Shown here piece after piece: positions 1-9,574 of a stretch of DNA of 64,000 bases. Every line of letters starts with the position of its first letter. The first letter of the stretch is position 1. The notes under the pieces are model-generated. The model worked only from the letters and a program-made list of their open reading frames with translations, was not told where the DNA came from and searched no databases. This DNA is from Trema orientale (lineage: Eukaryota; Streptophyta; Magnoliopsida; Rosales; Cannabaceae): contig JXTC01000093.1 of NCBI GenBank assembly GCA_002914845.1, positions 388,967-452,966 of the forward strand, in the 5' to 3' direction. The translations under genes were made by a program, and so were the position numbers.

Positions 1-100
1 AGTTGTCCCTGAAGTTTCGCCTGTTGGTGATATTCAAATATGAGATGGGAACAACGAAGAAATGTAACAAGAGGTATATGAATGAAAATTTGGTACATGC

Positions 101-744
101 CTTTCTGCTGAAATTCTATGTCAGTTTTCACAAAACCTGCAACCAATGCCCGAGGAAGTGCTTGAAGCCACTCTTCCCTACTAATTCCTTGGGGGATTGC
201 ACTCAAGACGTTATCCAATAAATTCTCTTTTGCAAAGATAGCAGCTGATATACCATTATGCCCATCAAATATCTGCTAATTAAGAATTCCTAATTGGTAT
301 CATAAACAACATACAATGAAAAAAAATTAAGCACTTCATTTTTCATATATTATATGAGCGTAGGGGTCCAACTACATTGAACCAAGTTCGAATAAAGGTA
401 AAGTCATCTGAGCTCAGTTGAAAATTATTAAGATTTAAATTTTTTCTCTAACTTCTCATCTTAAAGTAGAATAGAAGGGTGATTAGCTGTCTTCATATTT
501 AGTTCACAAAGAGCAATATAGAATGAAACAATACCGCAAAAACAGAAAATGATGTCGATGGATTCCCAGGAATCCTCTGGCAATCTGGTTTTATCAGAAA
601 ATAATCTTCTCCTTTCTTGGCCAAAGCAGCTTGGCCATATTTCACAAATGGTTTCTCAACCTTCTCACCCCTAAGCTCACGACCAATCAAAGTTGCGAGG
701 GGGACAAGAGAAGGCTTCATCATTGATATTTCTGTCTGGCTCAT
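101..744 (-). CDS. PP2C-type protein phosphatase, 5' part only
   Basis: Ser/Thr phosphatase of the Mg/Mn-dependent PP2C (PPM) family; only the N-terminal ~127 residues lie in the window. Coding exons on the minus strand are 744-535 (70 aa, start ATG at 744) and 272-101, and the gene continues off the left edge. The first exon has VKYGQAALAKKGEDYFL, and the FSVFA|IFDGHNG join across the first intron gives the PP2C metal-binding motif (F-D-G-H-N-G). The second exon contains LPRALVAGFVKTDIEFQQK, typical of the subgroup of Arabidopsis At1g09160. The start is chosen because it gives the family's usual short leader before the catalytic domain. The intron after position 101 appears to start with GC instead of GT (AAAG|GCATGT), which keeps the expected frame (K-G-E-T-S-G-T-T in relatives). 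The substrate is unknown. The family call is sure; the exact orthologue is from memory. Confidence 0.9.
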
Positions 745-1720
745 TTTGTTCTATGTTTCAACATTTCGGAGAACCTGCAGCCACGCCAATTACCCGAATA
801 ATCAACTAAAGCCCTTTCACAATTTAACCGTACATGGGTAGAACAAAATACAAACTGCTAAATCATATCTAGCAAATCTATTTAACTTTTTTCTATTAGG
901 CAGATAAGTTGAATGATAAAGCAAAAAACACTTCAGAGGAAATCAAATACCATTGAACTTCTTTACAAATGAAAAGAAATCAATGTTACTCTGCATTTCA
1001 ACATTTCCCGGCTTCATAAGAAAATAGTATACCCACTTTAAATCAACGACAATTTACACGATTTCCCACCCATGAGTCTAAACTTAAGCACGTTTATTGA
1101 TTATTACCCTATGTACTTTTCGGAGCATTTATTCTCAATTTGCAAGTACCCTCATCTGAACAAAAAGAACACACCCCATTAGCAATCAAATAATGATCAA
1201 CAAAATGTGCAAACAATTAAGCTTCCCTGAAAACCCTAATCCATTAAAACAATCCAAGAAACCCATACTCGAACCCAAATGCAGTTCATTCTCGAACCTT
1301 TATTGCAATGCCCTTTGAAACCCATTTTACAAAAATACGTATAAACTCGAACAAAGCTAAAAAATAGATCAAGAGAGAACAAACATTTGCGAGAATGACG
1401 AACAAAATTTCGCGGAAAGTTTCAGAAACCCTAACACTCACAGCTGAACAAAGCGAGTCAGTCACAGATCGAGCAAAGAGGACCGTACATTGAACGCATC
1501 TACAAATCTTTCGTTCCCAAAAGCATCAGAGGCAACTCCATTGCAAATTAAGCTCCACCGATTGCTCAAAAACCCTCCTGAAGAGAAAATCTTTTAGAGA
1601 GAGAAAGTAGTGAGGGAAAGAGAGGTAAGAGAATCGCAGCTTTTTTCTATGATTTGATTGGAGGATAAATCTAGAGAGAGAGAGAGAGAGAAGAGAGAGA
1701 GTGAGAGAGAGAAGAAGATG
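745..1720 (-). other. 5' leader and probable leader intron of the PP2C gene
   Basis: Upstream of the ATG at 744 there is a good acceptor (CTGCAG, exon edge near 774) and a possible donor (AAT|GTACGG) near 1488. The leader is therefore probably split by a ~0.7-kb intron. The inferred upstream exon lies near 1490-1700 and contains the CT-rich (minus strand) tract at 1674-1712. Coding potential is absent. Exact transcript ends cannot be seen. Confidence 0.45.
1674..1712. repeat. GA/CT microsatellite
   Basis: Nearly pure GA dinucleotide run (GAGAGA, with one AA interruption) in the presumed 5' leader or promoter of the PP2C gene. CT-rich leaders of this kind are common in plants. A length polymorphism is likely. 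Confidence 0.8.
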
Positions 1721-1762
1721 AAGAAGAAAAAAACGCGGAAAAGGGGTATGATTTGGTGGCAA

Positions 1763-2780
1763 AGAATTTCATAATGACATTTATGTCCTAATCTTCGGTG
1801 TAATTGAGGAGTATCTGAAATGACACAAATGCCCTTGCGTGTGTTGGGTTTGTACTCAATCTGTGTAATGGCATTTTAGGAGAACGAATCAACGGCTGTC
1901 CACAATATAATATAGGATGAAAAGTAGTAAAAACAGCTTTTCGTATTATTTTGGTATTTTATTTTATATTATTAAATTTTAGCTTTTCTGAACTCTTATC
2001 ATAAAAGGATATGTTTTGAAAACGAAAAGATTGTTTAGTTCAATATTTGTTTTCTTTCTTCATATTTTTATAATTCATGGAGCAGTTAAATTTCTTAAAT
2101 TTATTATTTTTAAGCAATATTAAATATTTTGTATGCGATGTTAGAAGGATCTTAGTTTTTGGATTTTTTTAATATAATAATTATGCAACTTGTGTTGTCC
2201 ATTGAACATGATTAAAAAGATAGCATGATGTATAAAAATTCAATTTTATTTTGCAAACAAGATATAATCGAAAATGGGCATCTATGAGGTTAATCATATG
2301 GGGGTTCTAGCTCCTAAGTTAAAAATTGTTTTGATTTGGTCCAAAAGAGTAGATCAAAAGATGTTGACTTTTGATCAATCATGATGGTCATGCACTATTG
2401 AAGATATTAGATTAATTTCTCTACTAAAAAATCACCCACAAAATTAGGGGAAGAAAATAGCGTGCCTTGGTTGTCAAACAATTTGGTGGGTTAAGTTAAA
2501 GCAAATTGTTCAAATTAATTAATGAAATATTAAAAAAAGATATATAAGCAACTTATACGAAATAAAGCCAACTGCCAACTATTGTGACAGCCGGCCCAAA
2601 TAAGGCATTCTTTTTCTTCTTCTTCTTTTTTTCTTTTCTCTATAATTATTTTTAGGACAAAAAAACAATTGGTTCTTTTTATTTTATAATAAAAGAAATT
2701 TTGGTTTTTAGCAACATCCAAATTCCAGCAACCTCTTTAAATGTCAAAACATTATGGCAACAAGATTGTAGAGGAAATTT
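1763..2780. other. Gene-free AT-rich stretch
   Basis: No coding region, RNA gene or repeat structure seen. Probably includes the promoter of the minus-strand PP2C gene at its left end. Confidence 0.6.
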
Positions 2781-2800
2781 GATTTTCTATAATATTTTTT

Positions 2801-3174
2801 CAAAAAAATTGAAAAATCCCGGAATTTAAAATTATTCTAAAAAATCTCGGATTTAATTATAAAAATACTATTTTTAAAAGTATTTAGAAAAATATCACTT
2901 TTTATTGATTGATGAGATATTTAAGGTAACTAGTCGAGTTATCTGAGGTAACTTGAATAGTTACTTCAAGTAACTAAATTGGTTACTCTAAGTAACCTAA
3001 CTGGTTACCTTGTGTACCATTGAAAAATACCAAATTTAAAGAAAAATGATAATTTTCTAAATATTTTTTAAAAGTGTTATTTTTCTAATAATATTTTTTA
3101 AAAATAATATTTTTCTAAATCAATCCAGAATTTTTCAAAAAAATTAGTCAATCCGGAATTTTTCAATTTTTGTA
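2801..3174. repeat. Inverted-repeat (fold-back) element
   Basis: The left arm at 2801-2827 (CAAAAAAATTGAAAAATCCC...) is matched in reverse by the right arm at about 3150-3174. A second inner pair lies at 2840-2855 and 3117-3136. The centre (about 2930-3019) has GTAAC/GTTAC words on both strands at roughly 10-20 base steps. It looks like a non-autonomous element; no clear target-site duplication was found, so the family is not assigned. Confidence 0.5.
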
Positions 3175-3799
3175 TCTTAGCCCTGGAGTTTTGTAAATAT
3201 CCCCAAAATTGTATGGTTAGTCTAGAGTTGCCTTATTATAATTAGTTTTGGAATATTTCTAGCCAAAAAAAAAAAAAACCTCTTGACATAATCTTATACG
3301 AATATTTTGCTTGAAAGGGAACTTAAATATCTTTATTCAGCTTTTTTTGGGGTTAAGATTGAATCAAAACATAGTAATAGAAAAATAACCCATTCGTTTT
3401 GCACCTTTATTAATGCCACATATTTTGTTTAGCAACATAGGATAAAAATCAAAGTTTTCATAAGAACAAAAATCTGAGAATCTCCTCTCTTCTCCTAGCT
3501 TATGTCTTGAAGCTATGGTAATATTTTGAGATTTTCTTAAGCTTGTAACCCATTGGAGGGGGAGATCTCTTAGATCTCTCTCCGATAGGGATTTTTTCTT
3601 TTCTTTTCTTTATTTTTTTGTTGTATTAAGTTCTTCCGCTTTTATGAAGGTTATGTACCATAGATACAGTTTTATGGCTATTTTGTCCCATTTGAGTTTA
3701 AGTCTGTGTATGTTTTTTGTTATTTTTATGTTTTTTATTAGTGTTTCGTGGGTTTTCTTCCAAATCTGAATCCTTGAGAGCCAAATCTATAAGATTTAT

Positions 3800-4045
3800 T
3801 ATGTCAGAAGTCTATTATGACATCAATAGATGGGCGCTAGGGGTTTGCTATAGCGTTTACATGAGTGCTAGGGGTCAGAAGTCTATTATGTCAGAAGTCT
3901 ATTATGGAATCTATTATGACATTTATTGATGAGTGCTAGGGGTCTGTTGTGGCGTTTACCTATTGCGCCTACTAATAGACGCTAGTGGTTTGTTGTGATA
4001 TTTACTGATAGACACTAGAAGTCTATTGTGGTGTTTACGGATGTT
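3800..4045. repeat. Degenerate minisatellite
   Basis: About five imperfect units of roughly 45-55 bases, each built around 'atagacgctaggggtctgtt' followed by 'gtggcgtttac'-like words. A short internal duplication of 'tcagaagtctattatg' is also present. Not coding; the small ORF across it is only an open frame in the repeat. Confidence 0.6.
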
Positions 4046-4900
4046 CGCCTTCAAGGAATGAATGATGGTTAGAATTTGTTTGTTTTTTGCTGTGGATTTA
4101 GATGTTGTTATTTTTTTTCTTAGGTATGATGCTTTTTTAGATCTTTTAGTTGCATTCATTATATTTGATGAAGTTGTTTAATCTATTGTTAATATAATAT
4201 TTTATTAAAAGGAATCACAGCTTTCATGACAAATTAAAAAAAAAAAAAAAAAGAAGCAGCTTTCCATGGCAAATAGTGTAGTTATGGAAAATACACTTAC
4301 CTATTTGTTTATATGTACTTTTTTATTACAAACATAAGGAACAATAAAGAAGATATAATTACGAATGAAATCTCTAATCACAATTTCAACGAATTAGAAT
4401 TTAGAGGACAAATATTATTGTTTATTATTTTACTTATTTATGTGTTGGGCTGGCAGCAACATTAGTTTAGTGCCGTGGGGGCGTCTTGTCACTAAAAATA
4501 TGTGTGGATATTTTCGCGCACAATATCAATTTAAATGCTGACGTGGCCATGTGCAGTGGGACCCATTTAGGTGTTTGCCACTCATTTTGTAAGGGATCCA
4601 TATCCAGCTGCAAAGTATGACGCGTGTTGCCCACTCAAGTGGATGTCTGTGGGCCCCCTTCTGCTTCTCCCTAACTTCTTCACCACCTGCAGTCACCATA
4701 ACACAATAGTCAGAAAGCCACAATAATTTTCTCAAACGAAAATGAAAAGGGAAAATCTCCTAAATTTTTTCCTTATGTTCTTTAGGTTCTATTTTTTTTT
4801 TTTTTTTTTTTTTTTTAGTTTTCTGATTTTTTTATCTTCCTAACAAAGACGGTGTTTCATGTCTTTGTGTATTAGAATATGTTCTTAAAGAATAATGTTT
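4046..4900. other. Gene-free stretch with poly-T tract
   Basis: No gene seen. Contains a poly-A tract at about 4228-4251 and a T-run at about 4790-4816. The more GC-rich 4440-4700 part has no open frame of note. Confidence 0.55.
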
Positions 4901-5835
4901 AGAGATTTTATCTCTTATCTCATTTGCTAAATACAACATAGGGATAAATGCAAAAAAATATTTTTATATTTGGATGTTTTGTAATTTAAATCATGAAATT
5001 TGGATTTTGCAAAATAATATCTTGAGATTACGAATTTTTGAAAATTAATACCATGTGTTGATTTTTAACTGATAAAATACAACAATATCTTCAAAATTAA
5101 GGTGAATAACATGGATTAATCTAGTTTTAATGGAGGATATTATTATTTTTTCGTTCTTAAAATTGGTCAAAAAATCTGTCCAGAATATTAATTTTCAGAA
5201 ATTCTTAATCTCAGGATATTATTTTGCAGAGTCCAAATTTCAGGGTTTAAATTGCAGAACACCCAAACTTCAGGATATTTTTTTACAGTTATCCCATATA
5301 ACATATATGAAATTTGAGTTTTCAGTATTCAAATTTCAATCAATGAATATTACTAAATATATTTATAATAAGTTTTAATTCATTAAACTAAATTAGATAA
5401 TTCGAAACCTGAGACATTATTCTTAAATTGTATATCATAATTACATAAGAATGTCCTCTAAATATAATAATATCTTATATGGTAGTGAAATATGCTTAAA
5501 TCGTAAATATTGTAGATCATAATAATATTGTGTATAAATCGTAAATATTGATTTTATCTCTTATGTCATTTGCTAAACACAACATGACATGAAATTTGAG
5601 TTTTGAGTATTCAAATTTCAATCAATAAATATTATTAAATGTATTTGTAATAAGTTTCAATATATTAAACTAAATTAGATAAATCGCATATTACGTCAGG
5701 TAATATCCGAGACATGAGACATTATTCTTAAATTGTATATCATAATCACATAAGAATAAAATAATGTCCTCTAAACCTAATAATATCATATAAGGTCAAT
5801 TGAAATCTGCTTAAATCGTAAATATTATGTTGTTG
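4900..5835. repeat. Diverged direct duplication, one copy split by a MITE
   Basis: Two related units lie in tandem. Unit 1 is 4905-4940 plus 5306-5525; unit 2 is about 5549-5830. Shared blocks include 'gattttatctctta', 'gagacattattctta' and 'tgcttaaatcgtaaatatt'. Unit 1 is interrupted by the element at 4941-5296, while unit 2 runs straight through the equivalent point, so the insertion came after the duplication. Confidence 0.75.
4941..5296. mobile_element. Mutator-like MITE
   Basis: Short non-autonomous element with terminal inverted repeats: the left end starts GGGATAAATGCAAAAAAATA and the right end, read in reverse, starts GGGATAACTGTAAAAAAATA. It is flanked by 'tacaacata' on the left (4932-4940) and 'tataacata' on the right (5297-5305), a 9-base target duplication with one mismatch, as expected for Mutator-like elements. 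The inner part has no coding capacity. The related unit at 5549-5610 shows the uninterrupted site. The right boundary is uncertain by one base. Confidence 0.7.
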
Positions 5836-6273
5836 AAGTGATGTTCTTAACCATAAATATAAGTGGATCTCATATATGATCGCACATGGGTCATATGTGC
5901 AATGAGATCCGCGTAGAATCTTGTTGAGTTAAGCATGATAACTTGAGCTAATATCTTTGCTTTATCGAGTATTCAAAATAATAAACTTTGTTGAGTTAGG
6001 CAGAGTAACTTGAGGTTGAGGCTAATGGAATTGATTTGTTGAATAGGCAGGAGAATCCAACAATTTAGGTGGCCTTGCAAGATGATGGTATGTTGTTTAT
6101 CTTGAATCCATAATTTGAATTTGTTTTGCACGTTTATAAATCTGAAACAAGAATATAAATAAATTAATATTAATCGATGTAAGAAGAAACAAGAATAAGA
6201 GTTACAGGATTCTTATTCTATCGAAATGTTTACTATATAATTAGAAGTTGTGGTCAGTTAATATAACCTTTTA

Positions 6274-6734
6274 TGGCACATTTACTTCGCAGTAATTGTA
6301 ATCGGAATAAATAATAAAAGAAAAAATGAATGGGAGTAAAATAAAAGGGTATAGGAATCATTATTTATAGTATATTGTTTATTTAAAACTAACAGGAATG
6401 GGAATCGTATTCATTAGAATACTATTGATTTGTTTACTTAACCCAAAAAAAGTAATGAGAATGTGTTATATTTACTAAATTGTCCTTTTAAATACATGTA
6501 CGATTTAAAGTAGATAGATTTTTTTGGGTAAAATTGTATTTTATAATTTTAATAATTAAAAAAGAAGAAAGGAGTGTTTACGGGTAATCAGACTCCTTAG
6601 GGTGTTGGTGGGGGAAGTATTCCCATTCTTTTCTGTGGGCCCCATATATTTTCCCTTTTCGCATATTTTAATAAACCTTTGTATAGAATCATTTCCCCAC
6701 ATACCATTCCCATTACTCTTTAGTAAACATGCCA
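6274..6734. mobile_element. PIF/Harbinger-type MITE
   Basis: The left end is TGGCACATTTACTT and the right end, read in reverse, is TGGCATGTTTACTA. Both sides are flanked by TTA (6271-6273 and 6735-6737), the three-base target duplication of PIF/Harbinger elements. Inside are 'ggaatgggaat' and 'ccattcccatt' words typical of these MITEs in dicots. No transposase is encoded. Confidence 0.7.
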
Positions 6735-7009
6735 TTAATGTGTGTAGCAAACACTTGAAAGAGAATACATAGTAGTTTTTAACTCGATGTCCTTATATGT
6801 GTATAGGTATAGTTTTTAGGTTGTTTCAATCAATTATCTTAGGAGAAAAAAAAATAAGTTTGCCCATGTAATCACGAATCGATTAAGAAACACATTTTGA
6901 CATCTCCCACAGAATCAAATTTTCCTACATTTAGATTTAGGGCTTCTTCTTTGGCAATGTTTAAGTACATAAATTTTTATCTTAAAGTTAAAAAAATATA
7001 AAGTGAAGA

Positions 7010-7900
7010 TAGAGATACAACAATGGGACGTCCGGCCTAGCCTGACCTATTTTAGGCAAGCTCATCACGGGTCACGGCCGGTCCGATCTAGCCCATTATT
7101 TTCGCCGGCCGGTCCAGGCCAGCCCACTGAAGAAAAACGGTAACCTAGCTTATTCCATGGGTTATCCCATATATGAGCTAGATTAGGCCGGCCCGTACGC
7201 CAAGGCGGCCTAGCCCACGGGCCAGGATAAGAGGACCTATAATAGCCCATTGTGGGCCAGTCCACTCTAGTCCACTATGAGCCAGCACATTCTAGTTAAA
7301 AAAAAAGACATTTTGAAAGTTACTTTTTATGAAATCCTAAATAATTTACATACAATTACAATTAATTTAAGTGTTAAAAAATATTTACTAATATTAGAAA
7401 AACTAATATGGATAGAACTCTATAGTTATGTAAACTATTAACAAAATTTTTATTTATGACTGTTTTATTAAAAATCTTATAAGTCAAATTTAGTGAGACA
7501 ATACAAAACATTAGTTTAGTAAGTAAAACAATAGTATAATGTTTAAGATTATAAAAAAAAAAAATTAAAAAAAATAAAAGAACAAAAAAAAAAAAAAAAA
7601 AAAACGGACCAAAATGGCCGACCTTATGATGGGCCAGAATGGGACAGCCCACCATAGGATAGAATGGGTTGGCCTATCTCGGGCTAGTCCATCCTGGCCA
7701 AGCCCAAGTCATCCTATGAATTTTGGTGGGCCGGGCCGGCCTGCGGACTATAATATTATAGTCCAACTCGGCCCATAGATAGTAGACGGATTGGGCCAGC
7801 CTATCTATAGTATCAGGACAGCCTATCTATAGTATCAGGACAGACTGACCTGTCTTGTTGCAGGACGGATCTAGACTGGCAGCCCAGAGTTACATCTCTA
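7010..7900. mobile_element. Non-autonomous hAT element (copy 1)
   Basis: 891-bp element. The left end is TAGAGATACAACAATGGGAC and the right end, read in reverse, is TAGAGATGTAACTCTGGGCT. It has an exact 8-base target duplication, 'agtgaaga', at 7002-7009 and 7901-7908, which is diagnostic of hAT transposons. Both sub-terminal parts are rich in GGCC, GGCCGG and GCCCA words; the middle is AT-rich with an A-run at 7577-7603. No transposase is encoded. Open frames across the GC-rich ends are not genes. Confidence 0.85.
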
Positions 7901-7908
7901 AGTGAAGA

Positions 7909-9120
7909 TGTCTTCAAAAATATTGCTAGAGGACTCCATCATTTGTTTTACTTTTGGAAATTAAAAAATGTAAATGTTGCTAAAGAAACTCTAAAAAATC
8001 AGATTTCAAATTTTAAGTAGGTTTATCATCCGATAATAAAGAATATATCGTTTAATTACTTGCATTCTCATTTCGTGCAAGTAAATGTGCCACCGATGAA
8101 TTCTTATATAGATAAATTACAAAATAATAATAATAATAATAATAATAAACTTTGAATTTTCACTTTTTTGCACAAAAAATAGTGGATCTATGGAATTTAT
8201 AATCCGTAGCTTTGAATTTTATTTTTCTTTCAAATTTCTCATTAGTGAATGCAGTTCATCAAGATTAGTAAGTGAAAATTGATTATTCTTCATAAATTAA
8301 AAAAAAAAATCAATAAAACGAATGCAAATAATGAAATAAGATCTTATCTTTATAAGCTTTTTACAATTTTCGTCCTGTGGTTTATGAATGCCCTCATAGT
8401 GATAAAGGACTTATTCATAAATATTGTCAAAACTAACTCTTATTGTCATGTTACACGTATAAAATTATTTAAATACTCAATTCCCTAACAAATCCTAAAA
8501 CACCTTAGAACTTTTGCCAGCACTTGACCATGCTCAATTATGCGCTTGACCCTGTTTGAGCATGCTTAATTATGGTCGAGCATCGTCCACCAGAGTGTTC
8601 TACCATGTTCTTCTATGGGTTGAGTTTCGAGAGGCAGGATCAAATTCATACTTCCAATATTTTCATTAAATGAAAGTCATATTTTTGTAAATAATTTATA
8701 CTGTTTTTTTTTTCATCGTATGCTGTAAAAGAGGGTTAAAATGGATAAAACTCCGTCATTTTTAGAAATCACATAAAATATATTATCACTTTTTATCTTG
8801 TTTTGTTCCACCTTCTTATGCACATTTTGCATACGCTGATTCACTAACTACATCAATGCTTTAAATTTAACTGTTCATATCAATAATGTTAGTGCCCTTT
8901 TAACATTCTTATCTTTAATTGTAGTTTTAATATTCTATACTCGCAATATGTTTAGTGTTCTTTCAGTCATTGTTTGCATGCCACACCTGAACCATTGTTG
9001 TGACTTGAGCAAAATCCCAGTAGGGAGAGGGCCCAAGTAAATGATAAAATTAAACATTGAAAATTGAAGAAGCCAATAACATGCTCTACCACATTAGTAC
9101 TAGAAACAACTGTAGGATAA
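7909..9120. other. Gene-free AT-rich stretch
   Basis: Nothing coding seen. An (ATA)n run lies at about 8126-8149. At 8515-8600 'cttgaccatgctcaattatg'-like words recur two or three times in both orientations. The right end may reach into sequence beyond the kinesin 3' end. Confidence 0.55.
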
Positions 9121-9574
9121 TAATATGAAATGGCATGTTACTAAATGTGTAATGATTTCATCTCAAGAGTTTAACAATGAGAAACATTGGAAATGGAACT
9201 GTAAAGCCATGTTCTCTCTAAATTATTTTTTTCTTCCTTTTTCCGTGGGACACATACAGGGGAAAAAGAAAAGTAAAAAGTTGTTTTCACAAATTAACAC
9301 ACGTATAAACAAAACAGAAGCTGGCCACGGGGAACAACATCATGGTTCTAATGATCACCACCTCAGAAACTCAGGCAATTAGAATCATTGCCACTTCAAT
9401 GGGGAAAAAAAAAAAAAAAGAAAAACACTACTTTTCTCTCACTTTCTCTTCCTAACTAACCAAATAATAAGTACACAAAATATATATATATATAACATTT
9501 GTAAAAGAACCATGAGCAACTTCCCGCAAACCCCATCACAGTATATGTTTGTATATAAATATGTGTGTATATGT

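Noticed and set aside
7065..7265. Open frame in GC-rich DNA
   Set aside because: It is the translated sub-terminal repeat of the hAT element at 7010-7900.
9125..9382. 85-aa plus-strand frame next to the kinesin 3' end
   Set aside because: No family resemblance; probably antisense to the kinesin 3' untranslated region.
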